From Arthrobacter mobilis (lineage in GTDB: Bacteria > Actinomycetota > Actinomycetes > Actinomycetales > Micrococcaceae): a DNA stretch of 64,000 nucleotides. A model generated the notes under the pieces. It searched no databases, was not told the origin of the DNA, and saw only the letters and a list, made by a program, of their open reading frames with translations. Made by a program: the position numbers and the translations under genes. The stretch is from the NCBI RefSeq assembly GCF_012395835.1, contig NZ_JAAZSQ010000008.1:89098-153097 (forward strand). The letters run 5' to 3'. Shown here one piece after another: positions 18,437-28,534 of the stretch. Within the stretch, counting starts at the first letter, position 1. Each line of letters starts with the position of its first letter.

Positions 18437-19246
18437 ATGGGCAAGAAAGAGAAGGCGGAGAAGGTCGTCCGCAAGGAGCGCCACGGCCTGGGCATCGATG
18501 TCGGCGGCACCGGCATCAAGGGCGGCATCGTGGACCTGCGCAAGGGCAAGCTGGTGGGCGAGCGCTACCGGATCGATACGCCGAAACCGGCGACGCCGGA
18601 CGCCGTGGCCGAGGTGGTCGCGGCGATTGCCGCCGAACTGGACTCGCGCCCGGAGGCCCCGGCGCCGGACAGCCCGGTGGGGGTCACCTTTCCGGCGATC
18701 ATCCGGCACGGGGTGGCGCTGTCGGCGGCCAACGTGGACAAGTCCTGGATCGGCACGGACGTGGACACCCTGCTGACCGGCAAGCTGGGCCGGCCGGTCC
18801 AGATGATCAACGACGCCGACGCGGCCGGACTGGCCGAGGTCCGCTTCGGAGCGGGCAAGGGCGTGGCCGGGACGGTGCTGGTCATCACCCTGGGCACCGG
18901 GATCGGCTCGGCCTTCATTTTCAACGGCGTGCTGGTGCCCAACGCCGAACTGGGCCACCTGGAGCTGGACGGCTTCGACGCCGAAACGAGGGCGGCAGCC
19001 TCGGCCCGGGAACGGGACGGCCTGGACTGGGACGGGTACGTGCAGCGCCTGCAGCGCTACTTCTCCCACCTCGAGTTCCTCTTCTCCCCCGAACTGTTCA
19101 TCGTCGGCGGCGGCATCTCCAAGCGCAGCGAGGATTTCCTGCCCAAGCTCAGGCTCAAGACGCCGATTGTGCCGGCGAAGCTGAAGAACAACGCGGGCAT
19201 TGTCGGCGCCGCCCTGCAGTCCTCGCTCAGCCTCGGCACGGCCTGA
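18437..19246 (+). CDS. ppgK: Polyphosphate glucokinase
   Basis: PpgK phosphorylates glucose using inorganic polyphosphate, or ATP less efficiently. The 269-residue ROK-family protein has the phosphate loop [13 protein letters not shown] near residues 17-29, VTLGTGIG-type ([13 protein letters not shown]) near 154-166, and the SWIGTDVD segment typical of polyphosphate glucokinases. It lacks the zinc-binding CxCGxxGC motif of the ROK glucokinase encoded at 58534-59562. GGAGGGGAC precedes the ATG. It is convergent with nrdR. Confidence 0.92.
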   Translation: MGKKEKAEKVVRKERHGLGIDVGGTGIKGGIVDLRKGKLVGERYRIDTPKPATPDAVAEVVAAIAAELDSRPEAPAPDSPVGVTFPAIIRHGVALSAANVDKSWIGTDVDTLLTGKLGRPVQMINDADAAGLAEVRFGAGKGVAGTVLVITLGTGIGSAFIFNGVLVPNAELGHLELDGFDAETRAAASARERDGLDWDGYVQRLQRYFSHLEFLFSPELFIVGGGISKRSEDFLPKLRLKTPIVPAKLKNNAGIVGAALQSSLSLGTA

Positions 19247-19282
19247 GCGGCCCCGCCGGCCAGGGACGGGGACTCGGGCCGG

Positions 19283-19783
19283 CTATTTGGCGGTCAGCGG
19301 GCGCTGGGTGCCGGCGGGGCTGCGGCCGGCGGCCGCCGCTGCCTCGCTGCGCAGCTGCTCAATGGCCGCCTCGAAGTCCTCCAGCGACTCGAATCCCTGG
19401 TAGACGCTGGCGAAGCGCAGGTAGGCGACCAGGTCCAGCTTCTTCAGCGGACCCAGGATCGCCAGCCCGACTTCGTGCGCGTTGATCTCGGCCGCCCCGC
19501 TGGCCCGCACCGTTTCCTCGACTTCCTGGGCCAGCAGCGCCAGGTCGTCGTCCGAGACCGGACGGCCCTGGCAGGCCTTGCGCACCCCGCTGATGATCTT
19601 GCTGCGGCTGAACGGTTCGCCCGCGCCGGAGCGCTTGATCACGGTCAGGCTCGTGGTCTCCACGGTGGTGAACCGCCGCCCGCACTCCGAACACTGGCGG
19701 CGGCGCCGGATGGCCGAGCCGTCGTCGGCAACCCGGCTGTCCACCACCCGCGAATCCGGGTTGCGGCAGAACGGACAATACAT
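19283..19783 (-). CDS. nrdR: Transcriptional repressor NrdR
   Basis: NrdR represses ribonucleotide reductase genes in response to ATP/dATP. The 166-residue protein has the N-terminal zinc ribbon (MYCPFC with Cys3 and Cys6, then CSECGRRF with a second Cys pair at about 31 and 34) and a following ATP-cone domain (about 46-136). The last 15 residues are an extra Ala/Arg-rich tail. AAGGAGGT lies 5 nt before the ATG. A clear TTGTAA-N18-TATGAT promoter lies upstream. No nrd genes are in the window, so the regulator is unlinked to its targets here. Confidence 0.96.
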   Translation of the reverse strand: MYCPFCRNPDSRVVDSRVADDGSAIRRRRQCSECGRRFTTVETTSLTVIKRSGAGEPFSRSKIISGVRKACQGRPVSDDDLALLAQEVEETVRASGAAEINAHEVGLAILGPLKKLDLVAYLRFASVYQGFESLEDFEAAIEQLRSEAAAAAGRSPAGTQRPLTAK

Positions 19784-19818
19784 GCCGCACCTCCTTCGTG
19801 GGCGCCGGTTACGGCCCC

Positions 19819-19848
19819 ATCATAGGAATACATCGAATGGAGTTACAA
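19819..19848 (-). promoter_or_regulatory. nrdR promoter
   Basis: On the minus strand, a -35 TTGTAA (19848-19843), an 18-bp spacer and a -10 TATGAT (19824-19819) lie 35 bp before the nrdR start. It is one of the best sigma-70-type matches in the window. Confidence 0.6.
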
Positions 19849-19865
19849 GGATGTGGTTCCGTGCT

Positions 19866-21221
19866 TCAGCCCTGGCTGAAGCGCACGGACACCGCGTCCC
19901 CGTGCGCCGGCAGGTCCTCGGCCCGGGACAGGGCCACGATGTGCCCGCTGACTTCGGCCAGCGCCTCGCGGCTGTAGTCCACGACCTGGATGGCGCGCAG
20001 GAAGGTCGTCACGTTCAGCCCGGAGGCGAAGGTGGCCGTCCCGCTGGTGGGCAGCACGTGGTTGGAGCCGGCGCAGTAGTCGCCCAGGCTGACCGGGCTG
20101 TAGTCACCCACGAACACGGCCCCGGCGTTGCGGACCCGGCCGGCCAGTTCCGCGGCATTGGCGGTCTGGATTTCCAGGTGCTCGGCGGCGTACGCGTCGC
20201 AGACCTGCAGGCCCTGCTCGAGGTCGTCGACCAGGATCACGCCGGACTGCGGCCCGGAGAGCGCCTGCCGCACGCGGTCCGTGTGCTTGGTGGCCGCCAC
20301 CTGCCGGACCAGTTCGGCCCGGACGGCGTCGGCCAGCGCCACCGACGGGGTGATCAGGACCGAGGCCGCGTGCGGATCGTGCTCGGCCTGGCTGACCAGG
20401 TCCGCGGCCACGTAGGCGGGCACCGCCGAGTCGTCGGCCAAGATGGCGATTTCGGTGGTTCCGGCCTCGGCGTCGATGCCCACCACCGACTTGACCAGCC
20501 GCTTGGCCGTGGCCACGTAGACATTGCCGGGCCCGGTGACCACGTCCACCGGTTCCAGCGCCGGGCCCGCCTCGCCGGCCGGAATGCCGTAGGCGAAGGC
20601 TGCCACCGCCTGGGCACCGCCGATGGCGTAGACCTCGTCGATGCCCAGCAGCCTCGCCGCGGCCAGGATGGTCGGATGCGGCAGGCCGCCGAATTCCTTC
20701 TGCGGCGGGGAGGCCAGCGCCAGCGACCCCACGCCCGCGGCCTGGGCCGGCACCACGTTCATCACCACCGAGGACGGGTAGACCGCCAGCCCGCCGGGAA
20801 CATACAGCCCCACCCGGGCCACCGGCACCCACTTGTGCCGGACCACGGCGCCGGCGGCGATTTCGACGGCGGCATCGGCCGGCTTCTGCGCCGCGGCGAA
20901 GGCGCGGGCGCGGGCTATGGACTCCTCCAGCCCGGCCCGGACCGCCGGATCCAGCGACTCCAGCGCCTCGTCCAGGGCGCCGGCCGGAACGAGCGGATGC
21001 TCCTGGGCCACGCCGTCGAACCGCGCGGCCAGCTCGCCCAGCGCCTCGAAACCGCGTACCCGCACGTCCTTGATGATCGCCTCGACCGCTCCGGTGGCCA
21101 CGTCGAACGTTGTCTCGGCACGCGGCATGGCGGCCTTGAGCTCGGCAGGGCCCGGATGGCGGCCGCGCAGGTCCAGGGTGGGGAAATCGACGGGGATCCC
21201 GGCAGCAGTCTCAGCATTCAC
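19866..21221 (-). CDS. hisD: Histidinol dehydrogenase HisD
   Basis: HisD performs the last two oxidations of histidine synthesis, converting L-histidinol to L-histidine with two NAD and one zinc. The 451-residue protein has [12 protein letters not shown], the HisD signature AEILADDSA-type segment ([10 protein letters not shown]), the catalytic AEHLEI and the metal-binding SNHVLPTSG. The GTG start at 21221 is preceded after 6 nt by TAGAAT, so it is probably leaderless. No other his gene is adjacent. The gene is followed by nrdR on the same strand after 82 bp, but nrdR has its own promoter. Confidence 0.96.
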   Translation of the reverse strand: MNAETAAGIPVDFPTLDLRGRHPGPAELKAAMPRAETTFDVATGAVEAIIKDVRVRGFEALGELAARFDGVAQEHPLVPAGALDEALESLDPAVRAGLEESIARARAFAAAQKPADAAVEIAAGAVVRHKWVPVARVGLYVPGGLAVYPSSVVMNVVPAQAAGVGSLALASPPQKEFGGLPHPTILAAARLLGIDEVYAIGGAQAVAAFAYGIPAGEAGPALEPVDVVTGPGNVYVATAKRLVKSVVGIDAEAGTTEIAILADDSAVPAYVAADLVSQAEHDPHAASVLITPSVALADAVRAELVRQVAATKHTDRVRQALSGPQSGVILVDDLEQGLQVCDAYAAEHLEIQTANAAELAGRVRNAGAVFVGDYSPVSLGDYCAGSNHVLPTSGTATFASGLNVTTFLRAIQVVDYSREALAEVSGHIVALSRAEDLPAHGDAVSVRFSQG

Positions 21222-21227
21222 CCCTTC

Positions 21228-21233
21228 ATTCTA
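21228..21233 (-). promoter_or_regulatory. -10 box of hisD (leaderless candidate)
   Basis: TAGAAT on the minus strand ends 6 nt before the GTG start at 21221. Confidence 0.55.
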
Positions 21234-21357
21234 CTGACGCAGGTGCTGCCGGGTTTGCCACGGCCGGTAACACAATAGGTCCGGCAGGTCCGTTGCCGGA
21301 ATAGGCTGGTATACGGGACCTGGGCAGCCGCCCGCCGTCGAACCACCGGGAGAACCT

Positions 21358-21894
21358 GTGAACGCCAGACCTGAGAATGCCATCAGCCCGGCCGATGCCG
21401 CCAACGACCAGCTCTTTGCCCGGACTTTCCGTGAAGTCTTCCGGCGCCATGCGTCCGGGGTGGCGATCCTGACGGTCAACTACGGCGGGCTGCCGTTCGG
21501 TTTCACCGCCACCTCCGTGGCGTCGCTGTCCGCGGAGCCGCCGCGGTTCACCTTCAACATGTCCCGGACCAGTTCTTCCTGGCCGGCGGTGGCGAATTCC
21601 ACCTACCTGGGCGTGCACATGCTGGGCCTGGAGAACCGGGAGCTGGCCGAGCGCTTCGCCCGGACCAAGGACAGGTTCGGCGGGGACCACTGGGAGACCG
21701 GCCCGCACGGCGTGCCGCTGCTCAAGGACGTGCCGGCCTATCTGGTGGGCAGGATCGGGCTGCGGCTCTCGTTCGAGAACAACGCCGTGGTGGTGGTCGA
21801 CGTGGTCGAGGGCTCGCTGGGCGACGAAACGGCCCCGCTGCTCTACCACAGCGGCAGCTACGTCCGCCCGCAGCCGATCGAATACGAAATCTGA
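21358..21894 (+). CDS. Flavin reductase family protein
   Basis: This 178-residue protein belongs to the flavin reductase (HpaC/ActVB-like) FMN-binding split-barrel family. It shows FRRHASGVAILTV near residues 29-41 and the flavin-binding GFTATSVASLSAEPP. Such proteins use NAD(P)H to reduce free FMN or FAD for a partner monooxygenase. No monooxygenase is encoded nearby, so the partner is unknown. The GTG start has CGGGAGAACC upstream. It is convergent with dnaE. Confidence 0.88.
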   Translation: MNARPENAISPADAANDQLFARTFREVFRRHASGVAILTVNYGGLPFGFTATSVASLSAEPPRFTFNMSRTSSSWPAVANSTYLGVHMLGLENRELAERFARTKDRFGGDHWETGPHGVPLLKDVPAYLVGRIGLRLSFENNAVVVVDVVEGSLGDETAPLLYHSGSYVRPQPIEYEI

Positions 21895-21897
21895 CGG

Positions 21898-21926
21898 GGC
21901 ACCGGCGGCCCCGGGCCGCCGGTGCC
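21898..21926. terminator. Terminator hairpin between flavin reductase and dnaE
   Basis: GGCACCGGCGGCC (21898-21910) and GGCCGCCGGTGCC (21914-21926) form a perfect 13-bp stem with a 3-nt loop between convergent genes. Confidence 0.75.
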
Positions 21927-21944
21927 GGCTTCCCACGCGTCAGC

Positions 21945-24900
21945 TCACACGTCGAGGCAGGTGGGTCCGAGCAGGACCTTCAGGTCGCCGAACAGCGACG
22001 GCGTGGGGTTCACGCGGAAGTTGAGCCCTAGGCGCATCACCTCGATCTTCCGGGCATGGTTCAGCCGCACCTGCACGTCGGTATTGCCCGGGTGCGTCCG
22101 GAGCACATCGCCCAGCGCCGTGACCACGTCCTCGGTGGCCTTGTGGTTGGCCAGCGAAATGACCACCGGCCCGGAGTGCCCGTCGCTGAGGTCCGGGACG
22201 GTCAGCTCCTGGGCGTTCAGCGTCACCGCCCCGTCGTCGCGCCGCTGGATCCGGCCGCGGACCACCACGATCAGGTCCTCGGCCAGGATCGAGGAGATCG
22301 GCCCGTAGACCTGGCCGAAGAACATGACCTCCATCGAGCCGCCGAGGTCCTCGATCTCGGCCCGGGCGTAGGCGTTGCCGCTGTTCTTGGCAATGCGCCG
22401 CTGCAGCGAGGTGATCATGCCGGCAATGGTGACCATGGCGCCGTCGGCGGGCCCGTCTTCGCCGATCACCGAGGTGATGGACTGGTCCGCGTGCTGGCTG
22501 AGCACCCCTTCGAGGCCCTGCAACGGGTGGTCCGAGACGTAGAGGCCGAGCATTTCGCGTTCGAAGGCGAGCTTGTCCTTCTTCTCCCATTCGGGCAGGT
22601 CCGGAATGTCCACGGCCAGGCCGGCGTCCGCCGCCCCGCCGCCGTCGCCGTCGCCCATCAGGGTGCTGAACAGGTCGAACTGGTTGGCCGCCTCGTTGCG
22701 CTTGAGCACGATCACCGAGTCCACCGCCTCTTCGTGGACCATGGCCAGGGCCCGGCGCGGGTGGCCGAGCGAGTCGAAGGCCCCGGCCTTGATCAGCGAT
22801 TCGATGGTGCGCTTGTTGCAGACCACGGCCGGCACCTTCTGCAGGTAGTCGCTGAAGGAGGTGAAGGCGCCCTTCTCCTCGCGCGCGGCCACCATGGCGT
22901 GGACCACGTTCGCCCCGACATTGCGGATGGCCCCCATGCCGAAGCGGATGTCCGTGCCCACCGGGGTGAAGTTGACGCTGGACTCGTTCACGTCCGGCGG
23001 CAGCACCGTGATTCCCATGTGCCGGCACTCGTTCAGGTACATGGCCAGCTTGTCCTTGTCATCGCCCACGGAGGTGAGCAGGGCGGCCATGTATTCGGCC
23101 GGGTAGTGCGCCTTCAGGTACGCGGTCCAGTAGGAGACGACGCCGTAGGCCGCCGAGTGCGCCTTGTTGAAGGCGTAGTCGGAGAACGGCAGCAGGATGT
23201 CCCAGAGCGTCTGGATGGCCGCCTCGGAGTAGCCGCGGTCCTTCATGCCCTGGGAGAAGCCGGCGAACTGCTTGTCCAGCTCCGACTTCTTCTTCTTGCC
23301 CATCGCCCGGCGCAGAATGTCGGCCTGGCCCAGCGAGTAGCCGGCCAGCTTCTGCGCGATCGCCATGACCTGTTCCTGGTACACGATCAGGCCGTACGTG
23401 CCGCCGAGGATTTCCTTCAGCGGCTCCTCGAGCTCGGGGTGGATCGGGGTGATCTCCTGCAGGCCGTTCTTGCGCAGCGCGTAGTTGGTGTGCGCGTTCG
23501 CGCCCATGGGCCCCGGCCGGTACAGCGCGAGCACGGCGGAGATGTCTTCGAAGTTGTCCGGGCGCATGAGCTTGAGCAGCGAGCGCATCGGCCCGCCGTC
23601 GAGCTGGAAGACCCCCAGGGTGTCGCCGCGGGCCAGCAGCTCGTAGGAGGCCTTGTCGTCCAGGGCCAGGTCCTCCAGAACCAGGTCCTCGTGGCGGTTG
23701 AGCTTGATGTTCTCGATCGCGTCCGAGATGATCGTCAGGTTGCGCAGGCCCAGGAAGTCCATCTTGATCAGCCCCAGGCCTTCGCAGGTGGGGTAATCGA
23801 ACTGGGTGATGACCTGGCCGTCCTGTTCGCGGCGCATGATTGGGATGATGTCGATCAGCGGGTCCGAGGACATGATCACGCCGGCCGCGTGCACGCCCCA
23901 CTGCCGCTTCAGGCCTTCCAGGCCCAGCGCGGTTTCGAAGACCTTGGCCGAGTCGGCATCGGACTTGAGCAGCTCGCGCAGCTCCTCGGCCTCGCTGTAG
24001 CGCTTGGCCTCCGGATTGTGCACATCGGTCAGGGAGATGCCCTTGCCCATCACGTCCGGGGGCATCGCCTTGGTCAGGCGCTCGCCCACCGAGAACGGAT
24101 AGCCCATCACGCGCGAGGCGTCCTTGAGGGCCTGCTTGCCCTTGATGGTGCCGTAGGTGACGATCATGGCCACGCGCTCGTCGCCATACTTGTCGGTGAC
24201 GTACTTGATCACTTCCGGCCGGCGGCGGTCGTCGAAGTCGACGTCGAAGTCGGGCATGGAGACGCGGTCCGGGTTCAGGAACCGTTCGAAGATCAGGCCG
24301 TGCTGGAGCGGGTCCAGGTCGGTGATGCGCATGGCATAGGCGGCCATCGAGCCGGCACCGGAGCCGCGGCCCGGTCCGACGCGGATGCCGTTGTTCTTGG
24401 CCCAGTTGATGAAGTCGGCCACCACCAGGAAGTAGCCGGGGAAGCCCATCTGGGTGATGACGCCGATCTCGTAGTTCGCCTGCTTGCGCACCTCGTCCGG
24501 GATGCCCTGGGGGTAGCGGTAGTGCAGGCCCTTTTCGACTTCCTTGACGAACCAGGACTCCTCGTTCTCCCCCGGCGGGCAGGGGAAGCGGGGCATGTAG
24601 TTGGCCTGGGTGTTGAATTCGACGTCGCAGCGTTCGGCGATCAGCAGGGTGTTGTCGCAGGCTTCGGGATAGTCGCGGAACAGCGCGCGCATTTCCGCCG
24701 GCGACTTCAGGTAGAACTCGTCGGCGTCGAACTTGAACCGCTTCGGGTCGGCCAGCGTGGAGCCGGACTGCACGCACAGCAGGGCCGCGTGCGCGGCGGC
24801 GTCCTCGGCATGGGTGTAGTGCAGGTCGTTGGTCGCCACCAGCGGCAGGTCCAGCTCGCGCGCCAGCTTGATCAGGTCCGCCTGCACACCGCGCTCGATG

Positions 24901-25499
24901 TCCAGGCCGTGGTCCATCAGCTCGCAGAAGAAGTTCTCCGCGCCGAAGATGTCACGGAAGTCCGAGGCGGCCTGCCTGGCCTCCCGGTACAGGCCCAGCC
25001 GCAGCTTGGTCTGTACCTCCCCCGAGGGGCAGCCGGTGGTGGCGATCAGGCCCTTGCCGTAGGTCTGCAGCAGCTCCCGGTCCATGCGCGGCTTGTACAG
25101 GTAGCCCTCCAGCGAGGCCAGCGAGGACATCCGGAAGAGGTTGTGCATGCCCTCGGTGGTCTGGGCCCACATGGTCATGTGGGTGTAGGCGCCGGCGCCG
25201 GAGACGTCGTCGCGGCCGCCGTCGCCCCAGCGCACGCGGGTCTTGTCCTGCCGGGCCGTGCCCGGGGTCAGGTAGGCCTCCACGCCGACAATCGGCTTGA
25301 TGCCGGCGTTGCGGGCCTTGTTCCAGAAGTCGAAGGCGCCGAACACGAAGCCGTGGTCGGTGGTGGCCAGCGCGTTCATGCCCAGCTCCCCGGCGTGGCT
25401 GAACAGGTCGTTGAGCCGGGCGGCGCCGTCGAGCATCGAGTACTCGGTGTGGTTGTGCAGGTGGACGAAGGAATCCGTGCCGGTTTTGGTGCTGCTCAC
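21945..25499 (-). CDS. dnaE: DNA polymerase III alpha subunit DnaE
   Basis: DnaE1 is the replicative polymerase. The 1184-residue protein has an N-terminal PHP domain (HLHNHTEYSMLDG at residues 13-25, with metal-binding His kept, so proofreading by the PHP domain is possible). The polymerase core has catalytic aspartates in PDFDVDFD (about 414-421) and GRGSGAGS in the palm. A helix-hairpin-helix region and a C-terminal OB-fold (around 1000-1080) follow. The start is a GTG at 25499 with GGAAGAGG upstream. The gene follows rluD by 25 bp on the same strand. Confidence 0.97.
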   Translation of the reverse strand: MSSTKTGTDSFVHLHNHTEYSMLDGAARLNDLFSHAGELGMNALATTDHGFVFGAFDFWNKARNAGIKPIVGVEAYLTPGTARQDKTRVRWGDGGRDDVSGAGAYTHMTMWAQTTEGMHNLFRMSSLASLEGYLYKPRMDRELLQTYGKGLIATTGCPSGEVQTKLRLGLYREARQAASDFRDIFGAENFFCELMDHGLDIERGVQADLIKLARELDLPLVATNDLHYTHAEDAAAHAALLCVQSGSTLADPKRFKFDADEFYLKSPAEMRALFRDYPEACDNTLLIAERCDVEFNTQANYMPRFPCPPGENEESWFVKEVEKGLHYRYPQGIPDEVRKQANYEIGVITQMGFPGYFLVVADFINWAKNNGIRVGPGRGSGAGSMAAYAMRITDLDPLQHGLIFERFLNPDRVSMPDFDVDFDDRRRPEVIKYVTDKYGDERVAMIVTYGTIKGKQALKDASRVMGYPFSVGERLTKAMPPDVMGKGISLTDVHNPEAKRYSEAEELRELLKSDADSAKVFETALGLEGLKRQWGVHAAGVIMSSDPLIDIIPIMRREQDGQVITQFDYPTCEGLGLIKMDFLGLRNLTIISDAIENIKLNRHEDLVLEDLALDDKASYELLARGDTLGVFQLDGGPMRSLLKLMRPDNFEDISAVLALYRPGPMGANAHTNYALRKNGLQEITPIHPELEEPLKEILGGTYGLIVYQEQVMAIAQKLAGYSLGQADILRRAMGKKKKSELDKQFAGFSQGMKDRGYSEAAIQTLWDILLPFSDYAFNKAHSAAYGVVSYWTAYLKAHYPAEYMAALLTSVGDDKDKLAMYLNECRHMGITVLPPDVNESSVNFTPVGTDIRFGMGAIRNVGANVVHAMVAAREEKGAFTSFSDYLQKVPAVVCNKRTIESLIKAGAFDSLGHPRRALAMVHEEAVDSVIVLKRNEAANQFDLFSTLMGDGDGGGAADAGLAVDIPDLPEWEKKDKLAFEREMLGLYVSDHPLQGLEGVLSQHADQSITSVIGEDGPADGAMVTIAGMITSLQRRIAKNSGNAYARAEIEDLGGSMEVMFFGQVYGPISSILAEDLIVVVRGRIQRRDDGAVTLNAQELTVPDLSDGHSGPVVISLANHKATEDVVTALGDVLRTHPGNTDVQVRLNHARKIEVMRLGLNFRVNPTPSLFGDLKVLLGPTCLDV

Positions 25500-25524
25500 G
25501 TCGTACCTCTTCCGTGTCCTGCTT

Positions 25525-26469
25525 CTAGATTCTATTCTCGGCCAGCGCCTGCAGCGCGTAGGCCAGGTCGGCGGGGTAATCGCTGGTGAATTCGACCCAT
25601 TCGCCGGTACGCGGGTGGGCGAAGCCGAGCCGGCGGGCGTGCAGCCACTGCCGGGTCAGCCCCAGGTCGGCCGCCAGCTTCGGGTCGGCGCCATAGGTCA
25701 GGTCCCCGGCGCAGGGGTGGTGCAGGGCGGCGAAATGCACGCGGATCTGGTGCGTCCTGCCGGTTTCCAGATGCACCTCCACCAGCGAGGCCCGGCCGAA
25801 GGCCTCCAGGACCTCGTAGTGCGTCACCGAGTGCCGGCCGTCCTCGACGACGGCGAACCGCCAGTCGTAGCCGGGGTGCCGGCCGATCGGGGCCTCGATG
25901 GTGCCCTCCAGCGGGTCCGGCAGGCCCTGGACCAGCGCATGGTAGACCTTCTCCACGGTGCGCTCCTTGAAGGCGCGCTTGAGCAGCGTGTAACCGTGCT
26001 CGGTCTTGGCCACGACCATCACCCCGGAGGTGCCGACGTCGAGCCGGTGCACAATGCCGGCGCGCTCGGCCGCCCCGGAGGTGGAAATCCGGTAGCCGCG
26101 GGCGGCCAGCGCACCCACCACGGTGGGTCCCACCCAGCCGGGCGAGGGATGCGCCGCCACGCCGACGGGCTTGTCGATCACCACGAAGTCCTCGTCGTCG
26201 CCGAGGATTTTCAAGTCTTCTACCTCTTCCACCACGATCTTCAGCGGGTCCGGGCGTTCCGGAACGGCCACCTCGAGCAGGCCGGCCGCAGGCAGCCGCT
26301 CGGATTTGGCGATCCTGCGGCCGTCCAGCCGCACATTGCCCTCGCCCAGCAGCACCGCCGCCGCGGAGCGGGAGATGCCCAGCAGCGCCGCCAGCCCGGC
26401 GTCGGCGCGCTGGCCTGCAGTCCCCGGCGCCAGTTCGATGCTGCGCAGCGGACCGTCAGCGGCGGCCAT
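25525..26469 (-). CDS. rluD: RluA/RluD family pseudouridine synthase
   Basis: The enzyme converts specific uridines of large-subunit rRNA to pseudouridine. The 314-residue protein has an N-terminal S4 RNA-binding domain (about 15-75) and a catalytic domain with [12 protein letters not shown], whose Asp is the nucleophile. The [11 protein letters not shown] signature follows. The ATG at 26469 overlaps the end of lspA by 14 bp, as in many actinobacteria, which supports this start over one further upstream. RluD is the most likely subfamily, but RluA or RluC specificity cannot be excluded by eye. Confidence 0.93.
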   Translation of the reverse strand: MAAADGPLRSIELAPGTAGQRADAGLAALLGISRSAAAVLLGEGNVRLDGRRIAKSERLPAAGLLEVAVPERPDPLKIVVEEVEDLKILGDDEDFVVIDKPVGVAAHPSPGWVGPTVVGALAARGYRISTSGAAERAGIVHRLDVGTSGVMVVAKTEHGYTLLKRAFKERTVEKVYHALVQGLPDPLEGTIEAPIGRHPGYDWRFAVVEDGRHSVTHYEVLEAFGRASLVEVHLETGRTHQIRVHFAALHHPCAGDLTYGADPKLAADLGLTRQWLHARRLGFAHPRTGEWVEFTSDYPADLAYALQALAENRI

Positions 26470-27076
26470 CGCCGTCCCCGCGCTCTGCTCCGGGCTCCTC
26501 CTCCGGCCCGGTGCCGCGGGAGGGGACCCGCCGGCCGTCCATGCCAATGCCCATCAGGGTCAGGATGCACCAGAGGATCACCGCGCCGACGATGGCCGAA
26601 TCGGCGATGTTGAAGATCGCAAAGTTCGGGAAGGCGATGAAGTCCACCACGTGGCCCATGCCGAAGGACGGCTCGCGGAAGAGCCTGTCCGTCAGGTTGC
26701 CCAGCGCGCCGCCCAGCAGGAAGCCCAGGGCGATCGACCACCAGACGGAGCGGATCCGCCGCGCGTAGAACAGGATGGCCCCGGCCACCAGCACCATCAC
26801 GATGCTGAAGACCCAGGTGAAGTCCTGGCCAATGGAGAACGCGGCCCCCGGATTGCGGATGAAGTGCCAGCTCAGCAGCGGCGGCAGCACCGGGGTGATC
26901 TGGCCTTCGGTCATGGTGCTGACCACCCAGAACTTGGTCAGCTGGTCCAGCACGTACGCGAAGGCAGCGCAGCCGGCCAGGATCAGCACGAACTTGCGGC
27001 GCGGCCGCGGGGAGCCGGTGGAGGGTCCGGCGGTCCCGCCGGTAGGGAGTTCTTCGGCAGACGGTGATTCAGGCAT
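26456..27076 (-). CDS. lspA: Lipoprotein signal peptidase LspA
   Basis: LspA is an inner-membrane aspartyl protease that cleaves the signal peptide of diacylglyceryl-prolipoproteins. The 206-residue protein has four hydrophobic segments and both catalytic signatures: GNLTDRL with the first Asp and FNIADSAI with the second. A Pro/Ser-rich cytosolic N-terminus of about 27 residues precedes the first helix. It is cotranscribed with rluD (14-bp overlap). Confidence 0.95.
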   Translation of the reverse strand: MPESPSAEELPTGGTAGPSTGSPRPRRKFVLILAGCAAFAYVLDQLTKFWVVSTMTEGQITPVLPPLLSWHFIRNPGAAFSIGQDFTWVFSIVMVLVAGAILFYARRIRSVWWSIALGFLLGGALGNLTDRLFREPSFGMGHVVDFIAFPNFAIFNIADSAIVGAVILWCILTLMGIGMDGRRVPSRGTGPEEEPGAERGDGDGRR

Positions 27077-27131
27077 AGTACTTCCGTGCGGTAGGCCCGC
27101 GGCGCCGGCAGGCGCCGCAGGCTAAACGATT

Positions 27132-27165
27132 GGCCGGTGACCGGGCACTGGTCCCGGCACCGGCC
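27132..27165 (-). terminator. Terminator hairpin after divIVA
   Basis: GGCCGGTGACCGGG (27132-27145) pairs with CCCGGCACCGGCC (27153-27165) with one bulged A. It is about 55 bp beyond the divIVA stop in the direction of transcription. Confidence 0.6.
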
Positions 27166-27220
27166 AACAGCCTCCGGCACGGCCCGCTGGCCGGACCGGA
27201 GGCAGCGACTCCCTGAGGAA

Positions 27221-27886
27221 CTAGGAGTTGGCGGGGTCCTTCGCTTCGGAGAACGAACCGCGCGCTTCCAGGTCCCTCAGCTGGCCTTCGATGTAGGCCT
27301 TGAGGCGGGACCGGTAGTCCCGCTCGAATCCGCGCAGCTGCTCGAGCTTGCGCTCCAGCACGGCCTTCTGCTGCTCCAGTGCGCCGAGCGTCTTGCGGCT
27401 CTTTTCCTGGGCGTCGTTGACCAGGGTGCTGGCCTCCAGCTGGGCCTCGGCGATGATCTTGTCGCGCTGCTCGATACCGGCATTGACGTACTCGTCGTGC
27501 AGCTTCTGGGCCATGGCCAGCACGCCGGCGGCGGATTCGGCGACGGCCGTGTGCTGGGTGCTGGACTGGGCAGCGGCGGGAACGGCCGGGGCGGCCTGCG
27601 TCTTGGGCTGTTCCTTGACGGCCGGAGCCGCCGGCTTCTGGGCAGCCGGTGCCTCCTGTGCGGCCGGGGCGGCGGCAACGGGGGCGGGGACAGCGGCAGC
27701 CTCGCTGCCCTGCCGGGAGGTGGCCTCGGCGAGCTTCTTGCGGAGCTCTTCGTTCTCCTGGTTCAAGCGGCGCAGCTCAACGACGATCTCGTCCAGGAAG
27801 TCGTCGACCTCGTCCTGGTCGTAACCCTCCCGGAACTTCGTGGGCTGGAACCGCTTGTTGACAACGTCTTCTGGCGTCAGAGCCAT
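27221..27886 (-). CDS. divIVA: Polar growth protein DivIVA/Wag31
   Basis: The protein is a coiled-coil scaffold that senses curved membrane and organises cell-wall growth and division at the poles. The 221-residue protein has the DivIVA N-terminus MALTPEDVVNKRFQPTKFRE and DEVDDFLDEIVVELRRL, then a first coiled coil, an Ala/Pro/Gln-rich linker (about 58-115) and a second long coiled coil (about 120-205). GAGGTGACCAG precedes the ATG. It closes the dcw cluster. In mycobacteria the homolog is phosphorylated by PASTA kinases; whether that occurs here is unknown. Confidence 0.96.
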   Translation of the reverse strand: MALTPEDVVNKRFQPTKFREGYDQDEVDDFLDEIVVELRRLNQENEELRKKLAEATSRQGSEAAAVPAPVAAAPAAQEAPAAQKPAAPAVKEQPKTQAAPAVPAAAQSSTQHTAVAESAAGVLAMAQKLHDEYVNAGIEQRDKIIAEAQLEASTLVNDAQEKSRKTLGALEQQKAVLERKLEQLRGFERDYRSRLKAYIEGQLRDLEARGSFSEAKDPANS

Positions 27887-28046
27887 CTGGTCACCTCATA
27901 CTGGTTCTGTGTGGATCATGGCTCCGGGTCTGGTTGCTTGACCGGACACATGACAACGGTTGCGAATACTCTCTGTGACACTTTACAGGCACAGGAGCCT
28001 TCACCTCAGAATATCCCCTTGCCGACCCCGCGACCGAACGACACAC

Positions 28047-28066
28047 GCGGGGCCGGGGAGCCCCGC
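28047..28066 (-). terminator. Short GC hairpin after yggT
   Basis: GCGGGGC (28047-28053) and GCCCCGC (28060-28066) form a 7-bp stem about 32 bp past the yggT stop. It is short and without a U tract. Confidence 0.4.
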
Positions 28067-28097
28067 CGGGAGAGCCGCTGCAGCGTGTAACGCCGCG

Positions 28098-28409
28098 TCA
28101 GGCCAGGGCTGCGGCCGCGTTGGCGCCCAGGCCGGCAACGACGGCCTTGGCGATGGAAATCACGATGAACAGCACCAGGAAGGCCAGGTCGAGGGCGAAG
28201 CCGCCGATGCGCAGCGGCGGGATGATCCGGCGCAGGGCGCGCAGGGCCGGGTCGGTGGCGCCGTAGATGGCCGAGGCGGCCACCAGGGCCAGCCCGCGCG
28301 GGCGCCACTGCCGGGCGAAGCTCTGCACCACTTCGAAGACGATGCGGACGATGAGCGCGGTCTGGAAGAGCATCAGCACGAGGTAGAGCAGAGCAAAAAT
28401 AATGGACAC
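28098..28409 (-). CDS. yggT: YggT family membrane protein
   Basis: This 103-residue protein has two hydrophobic helices (about 2-25 and 70-92) separated by a loop carrying RRIIPPLRIGG, the typical P-P-hydrophobic-G signature of the YggT family. It sits between sepF and divIVA as in most actinobacteria and Gram-positive bacteria (Rv2146c position). A role in membrane organisation or division is suspected from context only. Confidence 0.92.
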   Translation of the reverse strand: MSIIFALLYLVLMLFQTALIVRIVFEVVQSFARQWRPRGLALVAASAIYGATDPALRALRRIIPPLRIGGFALDLAFLVLFIVISIAKAVVAGLGANAAAALA

Positions 28410-28534
28410 CGGTGATCCGCGATTCCCAACGGTAGAAGAGGAACTGTTCAGGCTAAATATTGCCCCATGCCCGGGGCCTTCCGCCAGCGGGGCGGCACCT
28501 GCCGTCCCGGGAGAGCGGGCCGCTGCCGGACTTC

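Noticed and set aside
22056-25589. Very long open frame on the strand opposite dnaE (about 1177 codons)
   Set aside because: Long antisense frames are expected in 70 % GC coding DNA. The translation is His/Val/Gly/Arg-rich without any family motif, while dnaE on the other strand is unmistakable. The same applies to the frames opposite tricorn, glnE and others.
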